Positions 54,096 to 64,000 of a DNA stretch of 64,000 nucleotides are shown piece by piece. How positions within the stretch are numbered: position 1 is the stretch's first letter; every line of letters begins with the position of its first letter. Made by a program: the position numbers and the translations under genes. A model generated the notes under the pieces. It worked only from the letters and a program-made list of their open reading frames with translations. It searched no databases and was not told the origin of the DNA. The DNA comes from Chrysaora quinquecirrha (Eukaryota; Cnidaria; Scyphozoa; Semaeostomeae; Pelagiidae), in NCBI GenBank assembly GCA_014526335.1, contig JACTAT010000022.1, forward strand, positions 1,370,604 to 1,434,603. Reading direction: 5' to 3'.

Positions 54096-54892
54096 CCATG
54101 GGCACAGGCTGACAGGGGGGACGTATGAGAAAAAAGAAGGGTGACTTCCTGGGTTTGTATGGAGCGAAATATGTTCAGTTTTTCAAATCATAATCATACC
54201 TCATGATCTAACCCGTTGATAAAGTTTTCTACTCCTAAGGATTCAGATAATATTCCCCAATGAAATATTCACAAAAAATTTGCCATTCTCTCAGTAATGC
54301 TCAATACTATCACCGAAATTTGCGTAGCGTTTCTTTTTCTTATAATAAAATGTTTTTGTTTACAATTTCCATTTAAGTAGACGATTTTACCTATTTCTTT
54401 ATTCCTCCCTTTTCGAAAAATTTTTATCAGATAATAGACAGAAGCGAAGTTTTGAAAATAAGGCAAAGACATAAGAACGCTTTCTTTATATCGGCAAGGT
54501 TTACGCTTGCGCTTTTCGCTTCACAACCGATTAATAACGATTTGATTTGCTAGGTAGAGAAAATCGTAGAATTGACAACGGACAATTTTTCAGACAATAT
54601 CTGTATATAACTAAGTTTTATTACATCTATAAATATAGAAAGATACTCGAAAATCTGTTAAAAACTGAGATATCTTATCTTTGACAAACAAGTCAGAAGT
54701 CAGATAACAAAGCTCAAATCTAAACCCCAAAAAGTTCATTTTCGTCGAAGTTTTTTACAGTAAGAAATATCGCGTTGTTTTTTATGTCCTGCCCTTCCTC
54801 CTTTGATTTAAGATTTCGCGCTACAAATGAGTCATATTATTCTCAATGCTTGATCTTTCCTTCGCACGATTCAATCAGTATCTTTGTTTTAA

Positions 54893-56739
54893 CTAAGGAC
54901 TTGTAATATCACTTGTATTCATTTTGGCTTGTATCAAACGACAGAATCCACCTCTTCCTTCATCATAGCCAGTTCTATATTCATCCCTCACCTATGGGAG
55001 AAAAGATGAATAAAAAATAAGGAAAATAGATTTGAATACTGTAATGTTTCGATTAAAGGACGTTAGCTAGTCATTTACGGCCATTTACTGAAACCAACTT
55101 TTAAAAGGAATACCCCTCTTAAGACGGGCCTTATTTAGATAGAAAGGAAATTTAAAAGGCCTTTAAAAGGTTACTTTTATTACCATGATGAAAAATAAGT
55201 GCCAGATACCAGCTTCTACAGGTTTGGCAGCTCCACATATTGCCATAGAAAAAGCCAAAATCTGCAGCTTGGATATTTCATTTGGGTATAAAACAGTGGC
55301 GTAGCTAGACACCCAATACTAGAGGGCAATAGGGCATGGTAAAAGAAGAATAGGGCATGACCGTATCAAAAATCTATTTGGGAATAATCAGGGGGAACTG
55401 CTCCCTGCGCCCAGTGGCATAACCAGGCATCAAACACTGGAGGGGCAAAAGGGCGTGGTCAAGGATTTCAGAATAAATACCCAAGTCAGACCCTCCAGCA
55501 CTACAACATCAGATTTGGCCGATATACAAAATCCATCTTGGCTGTGATTGGGGTGGGGGGTTTAAATCCCCAATTCCCTGTTTTGCTACAACACTGCCTG
55601 TGCCCCCTTTGGCTATGCTACTGCTACAAAAGGTAAAGTCATTTCATTATTACCTGACCCCCACTCTTTCCTCTTCCATATTGCCTTCCTTCTTCAAATC
55701 CAGCATCCCAATCAGCTCTTATGATTCTGTCATCCAGCCGTGTTCCACTTACATACCTTACACTATTTTCTGCATCCTCACGTGAGTAATACTCAACAAA
55801 ACAGAAACCGCATGGTGTCTTTTTAAATCTATCTAAACCCATTATAATTCTCTTTACATCTCCAGCTCTTGAAAAAAGTTCAAAAATTTGTTCTTCTGTT
55901 GTATAAAATGACATATTGCCAATGTATAATGTTGTGCTATTAGCAAGTTGCTTTTCTAGATCCGTTCTGGAACCCTGAAAGTTCATAAAGATTTGAGAAA
56001 ATTGTGCACCATGTGACAACACACTAACAAACCTAAATGCACTACTGTGGTGGATACGCACCACTGTGGTGGCATATTTTGCGTACTTTGGTGGATAAGC
56101 ACTACTGTGGTGGGCTATCATGATTGACATGGTGGGTAATTATGCTTGATGAGGTGGCATTTTTTGCATACTGTGGTGGATACTGTGGTGGATGGGCACT
56201 ACTGTTAACTTGTGGTTTTTTTGCTGACTGTGGTGGTATTTTTTTAGTACTGTGGTGGATACACAATACTGTGGTGAATGGGTTATTATGCTTGATGTGG
56301 TGGTGATTTTTGCATACTGTGGTGGAAAAGCGCTACTTTTCACTTGTGGTATTTTTTGCGTACTGTGGTGGGCTATAATGATTGACATGGTGGGTTATTA
56401 TCCTTGATATGGTGGTACCTCTTTGTGTACTGTGGTGGTGTATTTTTTAGCGTACAAAATCCACATCAAGCATAATCCCACTACATCAAGCATAATAATC
56501 CCAGGTTGCATGTTATTTCTCTTCTTGCAACGTAACTTTCGAGTTTCGGCGGACGGTGGCCCTTTTTTGGGCCTAAACAAATAAAGTAGAGCCGAGCTTC
56601 TGCAGTTTATAGAATGTTGAAGGGAAAACAGTAATAACAGAGATGAACTAAATTAATACTTAAGAAACACTAATATGTAATTTTACCAACGAGAACTTAC
56701 TTTATAATGCTGATCTCGATATGCACTCAACGCAGCCAT
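54893..56739 (-). CDS. NCBP2: Nuclear cap-binding protein subunit 2 (CBP20)
   Basis: Three exons (56701-56739, 55654-55974, 54893-54991) join in phase to 152 residues; human CBP20 has 156. The start gives [13 protein letters not shown], and the Tyr of YRDQH corresponds to cap-stacking Tyr20. The single RRM has RNP2 ([15 protein letters not shown], with the second cap-stacking Tyr) and RNP1 ([10 protein letters not shown]). The motif [20 protein letters not shown] holds the conserved cap-contacting Trp-Asp. CBP20 with CBP80 binds the m7G cap of nuclear Pol II transcripts and promotes splicing, export and 3' processing. The end is [15 protein letters not shown] followed by [16 protein letters not shown], where the human tail is Gly/Arg/Gln rich, so the last ~16 residues are lineage-specific or a further splice is missed. 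Intron 1 holds a TACTGTGGTGGA minisatellite. Confidence 0.96.
56035..56460. repeat. TACTGTGGTGGA minisatellite in NCBP2 intron 1
   Basis: Units of TACTGTGGTGGAT, often spaced by TTTTTTGCG or GCACTACTG and TTATGCTTGATG blocks, extend for ~425 bp. The array is irregular, unlike the recent 131-bp and 193-bp arrays elsewhere. Confidence 0.85.
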
Positions 56740-56768
56740 TTTGAGGCTTTTGTTACTTTGAATGGAAT

Positions 56769-57185
56769 GGCTAGAACGTGATCGACTTGAGCACGTTGTG
56801 ACGTAATGTCAAAAATCGGACTCGAGGCTATTTGGCAAAACAATGAATAGCAAAGAACAAACGCAAAAACATTGCTCAGTGCTGGAGATGAATGCTCCCC
56901 ACTTGCATCCACAATGCCGAGACATTGTGGCTGAGGCGTCGCATCTTACGGTGGTTCCCGTTACAGGAAATCGCTATTCTCCCCATGAGTCTTCCGCCAG
57001 CCTCCGGGGGGAGGGAATATCCGGCCCCCAGACCTGCTTACGCAATGGATACCCCTATGCTTTCACTTCCAACTCATGACACTGAACGATAATGTATAGA
57101 TGCTATGTTTGTACTGACAGAAATTCTTTCAGTGAAGAGAATTATTGTGGGAAAAAACTCATGCGCATGCGCTACTGCAAATGAC
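56769..57185 (+). repeat. Promoter-proximal dispersed repeat R1, copy 3
   Basis: It begins with CTAGAACGTGATCGACTTGA 30 bp upstream of the NCBP2 ATG and matches 6564-6925 closely through GCTGGAGATGAATGC, CGCATCTTACGGTGGTTCCC and AAATCGCTATTCTCCCCATG. It ends with TGCGCATGCGC at 57162-57172, an NRF1-type palindrome. Confidence 0.8.
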
Positions 57186-57308
57186 AAAAATTGGCAAGAA
57201 TAAGAAGACGAATCTCTTGGAAACGATTTCGTTTTAATGAGACTTTTTAAGCTTTGTTGACAGTGACATGCATTTCCTCAATTATTTTACAGAATACGTG
57301 AATGTTTT

Positions 57309-57645
57309 TATACGTACGGAGCCCCATTGGGGCTACGCGCGTCAAATATTTTATGCAAATCAAATGTTTTTCTGAATGCTTCACAATTTGCTGCCTGTTC
57401 TATTGTCTACAACGTATTTTTCTGCGTGCTTTACTGCCCATAACAACTTTTCGTACAACTGGCAGTAAAAGTGGCAGTAAAATATTTAGTAAAACTGACA
57501 GTAAAAGTTATTACGGGCAGTAAAACAGGCAGAAAAATACGCTGTAGACAGTAAAACAGGCAGTAAATTGTGAAGCGTGCAAAAAATATTTGATTTGCAT
57601 AAAAATATCTGATGCGCTTGGCCCCTATGGGGCTCCGTATATACG
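57309..57645. mobile_element. 337-bp long hairpin (foldback) element
   Basis: The first ~150 bp and the last ~150 bp are near-perfect inverted complements. Both arms share GGAGCCCC, TATGCAAATCAAAT, GCTTCACAATTT, CTGCCTGTT, ACGTATTTTTCTGC (or a one-base variant) and ACTGCCC. The ends are TATACGTACGGAGCCCC and GGGGCTCCGTATATACG. The same peptide (RSPIGA...) therefore appears in frames on both strands, so these frames are not genes. It starts ~50 bp past the INTS10 stop codon. Confidence 0.85.
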
Positions 57646-57695
57646 ACATGAAATTTCTTCTTTCATTTTCGCTTCATTGCTACACTCTATAGTTT

Positions 57696-60600
57696 TTACC
57701 CGTGGGCAAGAAGACTGTCTCTTTCTTCATTTAAAAACTTTAAAATTAAATGTTCCATTTGTTCGTCGCATCTTTCAAGTTGTGAGTCCATGGCTGTTCG
57801 AAAATCTTCTTTGTTTTCTCTGTTCACTCCACGTGTCACGGTTTTACGACTGTCAAAAGAAAAAACACGCTCCATTAGAATTTTAGAATAAGACTGATCA
57901 TCAGTTTGGAGGGGTATCATCATGGAGGGGAATCATCAGTATGGTGGAGGATTTTCAGTGCTGACTGTACTGTATTGGTGATATCCCTCCACTGTATTGA
58001 ATATCCTTCACTGTACTGATGATATCCCTCCACCATACTGATGATATCCCTCCACCATACTGATGATATCCCTCCACTGTACTGATTATATTCCTCCATA
58101 TACTCCACTGTACTGCACACCATCAACTATATTGTACAGGCATCACCCGGGGTGGTTATCAGTCAAAGACTGGTGTATCATAATGAGCTATCTATCCACC
58201 TATGCAATACACTGCATCGAACTAAAATGTCATTGCCAATGTAAATATAGGTGAAGACGATAAATAAAAACATGTTTGGATACCTTGACTCTCCGAGGTT
58301 ACTTCCTTGCAGTTCCAACTGAACTTTCTCTAAGCTATTCAAATAGGAGAATTCTTCAAGAATATCAATATCTATAGACGATGTAAGGAATCATAACAAA
58401 TAAATCAACTTTGAATCGCACACGTCATAAAAGTTTGAGAAAGAATGGTGCTAATCCCCTTACACTAGGCAAAAACGATTTAAGGTAGTATGGCAAATAA
58501 ATCAATTTTGAAAGCCTTTAAATCGTAAAAGACTAAAAAGAAGGTTCTCTTTTAAGGATACTTTGCGGAGAGGGCATTTTTTGATGTTCTAGAAAACGGG
58601 ACAAAAGGCTAATGATGAAGACTGGGTGGACAAATGCTTGCCTTACTTCAAAGTCTGCGTATAAATGGACCTAGTCACAAACGGTTTTGGGAACTTTACA
58701 GGGTGACAATTTATTGATGTTCTAAGAAACGGGACAAAAGGCTAATGATGAGGACTGGGTGGACAAATGCTTGCCTTACTTCAAAGTCTGAGTATAAATG
58801 GACCTAGTCACAAACGGTTTTGGGTACTTTACAGGGTGGCAATTTATTGATGTTCTAAGAAACAGGACAAAAGGCTAATGATGAGGACTGGGTGGACAAA
58901 TGCTTGCCTTGCTTCAAAAGTTGAGTAACCATGGAGCTCTTCACAAACGGTTTCAGGTACTTTAAAGGGTGGTAAATTATTGCTATTCTAAGAGATGGGA
59001 CAAAAGGTTCGTGTTTACGAGCAATGGGAGGTGAGTGGGACTGGGTTGGCAAATGCCCCCCCCCCCTAATTATAGTGTTTTAGAGGAAGCCTTGCTTCAA
59101 AGTTTGATTGCGGGCAGGTGAAGGTGACGCTAGGATCTCAATAGTAGGTTAACTAATCGAGACCTGGCTGTGACGCTACCGTGGCTGAGCTTGAACTCTG
59201 ACCACACTGAGCTCTTGGCACCACGAGTCAGCTGGATTACACCACGACACCACAGCACCTTCCAACATGGAGCGATTCTCAAATCTCAAACGCTAGTCAA
59301 AAACGTATCCAATAGATGCTTTTCAGTATATAGAAATTATAAATAAGGTTAATAAAGGATACTGATAACATAGTTGAAGAATCTCTCATATTTCAATCCT
59401 CCAAGTGTTACTATGGTCTTCACAAGTTGCTCAAACAATGCTTCTTCTTTTGGCCAATCATACTGCAGTAATACAATCAGGTGACCTATTATATTGTCTT
59501 GTCGGATGTCGTACAGAGGTCCGATTTTGTCTTGGTCTGGTCGTATATCGACACTCGATAACTTCTCCTTGGAAAAAGAAAAGTCAAGACAGTTGAATTA
59601 TGGTTATCAATATCTCCACCATTGAGCAAGATCATCAGTAAGTTGCGCGCACCCTAACTTTTGCTCTCGGAAAACAGCTCGCCAAATACGAGAAATTTAT
59701 ACGTAACTTTCTAGACTTATTACACGAGTTTCATGTTGCGGTTATAAAATGCAGACCAAGGACGACAGCAATGAGGAAACAGCTGTATGTTGTTGTAGTT
59801 GTTAGTAGCTGTTCCCGAAAGAGTCGGAGGAATGTAATAAGTCTACGTAATTTTCCGTAATCGAACAAAACTCTCAAGAGGTATTACGTACAGTGGATTA
59901 GTGGCTATAGCTAAATGGTAATGCTAGGAGGAACCTGGAGGGCTGAATTGTTCTTAAATATATAGGGAAAATAGGCAAATATACATACATCACCCTATAA
60001 GAATGGACATGACATATTTCTGATAGTGTTACTGACCTTTAGACATCTTATCAATATTTTGATGCAAAAAGATATGATGTGTTTTTGAGAACATGCTAGT
60101 AGCTGAAAACATCGACCTGGAACGGAAAAATTAATTCATAATATATGCAAATACGAATGGTATTGAGTAGGCTAAATATAACTAAAGGACAAAGCAAAAC
60201 GGAGAGAGACTTGGGCTATATGACTTGGAGAATTAGTCAGCGATTTCACTGGGCGTTTTAGCTAAATGTAACTGTCGTTGGCTCTCTGATCATTTAGTCC
60301 ATATCCCAGAGTCCCAGCAACTATGATGTGCCATTTGTGGGAAAATCTATCCTTGTGTTGACTATTCAAGAAGATAATATCTAAAGACCACTAAGCATTG
60401 AAAATATCTCACCATCCACAGTATATTTTGTTGTTGATGCTGCTGTTTCTACGCTTGATTGTATTTCTATGGCAACAGGATCTGAAATTGCGTGGACAGA
60501 ATTAACAGCCATCTTGCAACTCTCCTGGAAAATAAAACAACGGCTAAGAAATGACATAAAATTTTATTTGATTTTATGAAAAATGGACTGTTTCAAAGGC

Positions 60601-63600
60601 TTAGAGCCCTTTTGCTTACAATTCGAATATAGCCGACAGCTTGTACATGATTATGGCTTGTTCAAAGGCTTTTGCTATAACGTTTCAATGTTATTTATGT
60701 AACATTCGTGCATTGCTGCGCCGATCCAAAACCGAGATTCTTAGATCGATATCTCTGCTAGCCAATAGTCGATGAGGAGAACTGAATTCACCTTTTTCCC
60801 AACTCAGAGCGTCACAGGCTTAAATCCCGCCTGGCTCATAGTTTTAACTTCGAGTTGGGTCAATGCGGCAATGTGCAAGCGTTAATAATAACAGCTGATC
60901 GCTTGCTTTCACTCAAAAGCTGCAGAAAATGTTAGAGATAAGAGAGGCAAAGTGTGGGGAGTGTGAAAACAAAACGAACAAACAAAAACAATAAATAAAA
61001 ACATCAACAAGGAGCTACCTTTTTCTCTCCCAGACAGAAAAAACACATTGCCATTTGGGTGTACTGTTTGGCTGTGCGCTGAAATTTAATAAACCATTCA
61101 AAAATCAAAATCTACATGATCAAACTTTATTGAAATGAAAACATCACAACGTGGATGATTTATCTCAAAACAAACCTCACCATTCGGTCTCTAAGTTTGC
61201 TGCTGTTATCTAGACTTTGTTTCCTCTTTATTAAGTCAATCAACTCTTGATACTGTTTCTAAACAAAAAAAAAATCAATAAATGCATTAACAAGTGCAAG
61301 ATTCTGACTAAACGATCAAACATTGCTGGTCAAACATTGTAACTTGCTTTTTAAGCAATGGTTTCTGTTTGGCCAAGTCACAAAACATTGCTTAGCAAGC
61401 AGAATTTATTTTAAGTGTTTAGCAAAACTTGGAAAACATTTCAAACGTTTTGAGATGTAAAACATTTTGTTTGAAAAATACATTTTAGTTTTTGACAGAC
61501 AATGTTTAATCAGGGGCTTAAAATTGTCAAGCCTAACCACATGAGGCAAAAAGTAGACAAATTTTTATAATATCACAGATCATGTTATCAGTGAATGTCT
61601 GTATACCGATCAGCTCAATTCACACTAACCTTGTAAATGAGGGAATCAGTCTCGAAGATTTCTATCCATTCCCAATTTTCCACTCTCCAATTCGACCAAA
61701 TTCTTTCAAACTCTAAAGGTGCATAGAAGTAAAATATATACTACGGAAGAAAATCGGTTCTGTTGGAAAAAATTGCAGAAAGAGAATCTGCTATCGAAGC
61801 AATGTTTTTCAGTCAAACAATGTTTATAAATCAGATCTCAAATGTTTGACCAACAATGTTCGATCGTTAGGCCAGGGCGTCAATAATTTTAGCTTTTGAC
61901 AAGCAGAAAATGTTTTTGAAGTGTTTCAAAGAATTGCTAAGCAATGCTGTTTGTCAAGCAATGTTTAATGACGTGGCGAAACGGTCAAAAATTGTTTATA
62001 AAGCAAATCTCAAATGTTTGACCAATGATGTTTGATTGTTTCGCCAGGGCGTCAACAACCATAAAAAATATTCGCGCTTGAAAGCCAGCAAAGTTACTTG
62101 CCTGACAGCACAAAAAAAAAAAATTTGGGTATCTTATAAGGCTTGAATAAGAACATAACACGTATGGATGAAATGACAGGGAATAACTTAACAATTAAAC
62201 AATATTTCTACCTTTTGAAAGAACAGGGTTTGATTCGAAGTTCTTTTTACAGTCCACAGCAACTTGAAGGTAATCAATGAGAGAGTTTGTCTGCCCTGTT
62301 ACAGCTGAAATAAGATTGGATAAAAGTTAGAGCATTTAGTTGCAAGTCAGAGATTAGTACTGGAATAGCTGAAGCTCCGAAAATCTAAGTTTAGTGTTGA
62401 CATCAGCGAGCTTTGTCGAAAAGAGGTTCCCTCTAAATCAACCTTGATACCTCGGGGGAAATGTCGGTTCACGTTACGCATAGACGAAGGTGCAGGGGAA
62501 GACAAAATCTAAGGAGGCTGTCTGGTGCATGTTGCGTATGCTAATAAGAAATTAAGTATCGATCAAAGAGACTTACAGTTTAATTCATCCATGGATCCTT
62601 GCGTTTCGAAAGTTGTTTGCGCCACCTTGAAGATAAAAGCGAGAAGATCAAAAATAAAATTAATTAATTAATGATTTTAAGTCTAAATGATATAAAACGA
62701 TAAAGTCCTGATAAAAGACTATTAATTTTACATCAGATAAGTAATTATCATATTTCTTTACCGAGCCATCGGCAAGTTTTCGTTTTTTTCGAGAGGTTCT
62801 GCAAAAAAAAAAAAAATATTTCCGGTATACAATTTGACGATTGAAGACAGATGCTCATTAAATTTGTGTAGAATATTTGACGGGTTCGAGAATAACAGCA
62901 ATGAAAATTACAATAATAGAAAAGCCTCTGAAGTACCTTGAAAGCCATATAAAGAAAAGAAAAAAAAAGCATTTACGACCCATGCAGTCTTTTTTCAAAG
63001 ATTTGAAACCTATGTTATTATATCTGTCGCGAAGACGTGGTTCTGTTTGAGAAACAGAGCACTTGTACATAAGGCAAAAAGGAAATTTACCTACTTTGAA
63101 GGAGAAGGATGCTGACTATGACGATTCACCTCGTTTTGATCAAAATAATCAAGCAAGATGTACTCGAAACATTGTAAGTCTCTTTGACCTATAAATACAA
63201 TAAGTTCATTTCAAATCGCTTAAATCCACTATAAACGAATAAATATGCTAAATCGTAACATAACGATTTATTACTTAGAGCCCACAATGTCTGCCAGATT
63301 GACTTGGAAAACCTGACAGAACTTCAGTTTTTAAAGAGGAGTAGCAATTCTATACAATATTAGCTGGTCATATCCCTTTCTCCCACGAGAACAATGTTGT
63401 TTGAGAAAATTTAAGAATCATTTTTAGTGGTTCCAGGTAATTGTACCCAAACTTTACTTATCATTCACCGAACCAACATTGTTCACAGAAAAGGGGAGGG
63501 GAGGTCAATGAATATCCATGCAAGCAAATGTCGAGCATTGTAGATAGATCTTAAATGAGTATTTAAATGAGATAAACATGAATGAGAATACCTTTGCTCA

Positions 63601-63728
63601 TGATAGTCATCTTTGAACAGTATTCTGCAAGTGCAAAGAAGAAGAGCTCCAAAGTGCAGAAGAAAACACCCCATGGTGAGCTGCATTCTTTAATTGTGCT
63701 TAGTACTTTCCATCTAGCTTTTATGCTT
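57696..63728 (-). CDS. INTS10: Integrator complex subunit 10, C-terminal ~60% (5' end outside window)
   Basis: Thirteen exons with consistent phase: 63592-63728, 63095-63188, 62762-62798, 62577-62625, 62212-62304, 61630-61712, 61181-61258, 61019-61078, 60413-60524, 60037-60116, 59363-59567, 58284-58371 and 57696-57849. They encode ~422 residues; human INTS10 has ~710, so roughly 290 N-terminal residues lie beyond 64000. Diagnostic matches in order are RKKRKLADGS, WRVENWEWIEIFETD, NIIGHLIVLLQYDWP, YERFFNYVINIDILEEFSYL, KTVTRGVNRENKEDFRTAMD and SQLERCDEQ. INTS10 belongs to the INTS10-13-14 arm of Integrator, which cleaves snRNA and promoter-proximal Pol II transcripts in the nucleus. The basic KKRK stretch is a possible nuclear localisation signal. 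No exon was found between 63728 and the window end. Confidence 0.95.
57900..58130. repeat. TACTGATGATATCCCTCCAC minisatellite
   Basis: About eight units of ~20 bp (ACTGATGATATCCCTCCACC and variants) lie in the last INTS10 intron. A shorter array of the same unit is at about 52130-52250, in a PSMD1 intron. Confidence 0.8.
58583..59070. repeat. Tandem array, ~133-bp units, ~3.5 copies
   Basis: GATGTTCTAAGAAACGGGAC, AGGCTAATGATGAGGACTGG and CACAAACGGTTTTGGG recur at 133-bp spacing (58583, 58716, 58849, then a diverged copy near 58978). It lies in an INTS10 intron. Confidence 0.85.
59112..59268 (-). mobile_element. SINE family A, near full-length copy in an INTS10 intron
   Basis: The plus-strand text runs GCTAGGATCTCAATAGTAGG, TAACTAATCGAGACC, GTGACGCTACCGTGGCTGAG and ends CACGACACCACAGCACCTTC. 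Only the distal end of the body is shortened. Confidence 0.8.
59712..59845. mobile_element. 134-bp MITE, family M, with ~10-bp target duplication
   Basis: The ends are TAGACTTATTACACGAGT and TGTAATAAGTCTA. The flanks CGTAACTTTC and CGTAATTTTC form a 10-bp duplication with one mismatch. Read on the minus strand, the interior matches the copy at 53960-54095 (GAACAGC, ACAAC runs, CAGCTGTTT), so the two are in opposite orientation. It lies in an INTS10 intron. Confidence 0.8.
61300..62060. mobile_element. Cluster of three family H MITE copies in INTS10 introns
   Basis: Copies lie at about 61300-61530, 61800-61878 and 61880-62055. Each ends in AATGTTTGATCG or AATGTTTGATTG followed by TTAGGCCAGGGC or TTTCGCCAGGGC. 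INTS10 exon 61630-61712 sits between the first and second copies. Confidence 0.6.
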
Positions 63729-64000
63729 CTGCAAAAAATGTAAACTGATAACAAGTATCTTTTCTAAGATTTCCTAACCCTGAGAAATGCCTGATGCTCA
63801 TCTTAAGCTTTTTGTATCGAAGAAATGAATCAGAGTAAGAGGAAGACCCCCGTACAACACACAACTTTATTCTAATTAACAAAGCAACCTGAGAATCCTT
63901 TGGGGGGACAGTGTTTACTTTTTACAGAAAAAATCTTGATGAAATGGCACGTACTTCTACGGGCAGCTGTATCTTTAATTTGACGAGATCCCCGTACGAT
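63729..64000. other. INTS10 intron sequence at the window edge
   Basis: I find no exon joining in phase to the exon at 63592-63728. The final ~60 bases have an open minus-strand frame (RGSRQIKDTAARRSTCH), but it has no family resemblance that I can support. Confidence 0.4.

Noticed and set aside
54200..54290. Minus-strand frame ESLGVENFINGLDHE followed by a GTATGA donor
   Set aside because: It could be a 5' UTR exon but has no recognised homology, and the PSMD1 start is well explained by 53782-53800.
57302..57649. Two similar ORFs (RSPIGA...) on opposite strands taken as a duplicated gene
   Set aside because: They are the same sequence read from the two arms of a long inverted repeat.

Overview
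This is a window of eukaryotic, almost certainly animal, nuclear DNA. It is AT-rich. Genes are split into many short exons with GT..AG introns, and introns and spacers are filled with tandem arrays, tRNA-derived SINEs and small inverted-repeat transposons (MITEs). The protein set (26S proteasome Rpn2, nuclear cap-binding CBP20, Integrator subunit 10, an RGS protein, a chordin-like BMP antagonist, a CCDC15-like coiled-coil protein) is metazoan. The high intron density and a chordin-like gene with three von Willebrand C modules would fit a cnidarian or another invertebrate. The window cannot fix the species.

All recognised genes lie on the minus strand. From right to left: INTS10 (57.7-63.7 kb, 13 exons, 5' end beyond the right edge); NCBP2/CBP20 (54.9-56.7 kb, 3 exons, complete); PSMD1/Rpn2 (22.9-53.8 kb, 33 exons found, one conserved exon not found); an intronless RGS-domain gene inside a 6.4-kb PSMD1 intron (30.5-31.1 kb); a chordin-like gene (8.2-15.5 kb, 9 exons, signal-peptide exon not found); and a CCDC15-like coiled-coil gene (2.8-6.5 kb, 5 exons, complete). 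I see no convincing plus-strand gene, rRNA gene or functional tRNA gene.

These genes are not an operon and do not form one pathway. Four are housekeeping or nuclear/cytosolic functions (proteasome lid/base scaffold, cap binding, snRNA 3' processing, probable ciliary/centrosomal coiled coil). One is a secreted developmental regulator and one a G-protein regulator that appears to be a retrocopy.

The unusual content is in the repeats. A dispersed repeat carrying a GCGCATGCGC (NRF1-like) palindrome sits just upstream of the start codons of two different genes. Two related ~135-bp MITEs have clear 9-10-bp target duplications, one of them 160 bp upstream of PSMD1. A 337-bp near-perfect hairpin begins about 50 bp after the INTS10 stop codon. 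Each of the last four PSMD1 introns is occupied by a different tandem array. Two single-base T-run deletions, one in PSMD1 and one in the RGS gene, look like sequencing errors rather than gene death. Exon boundaries were found by eye from reading frame, splice dinucleotides, phase continuity and remembered family sequences; no alignment was run.
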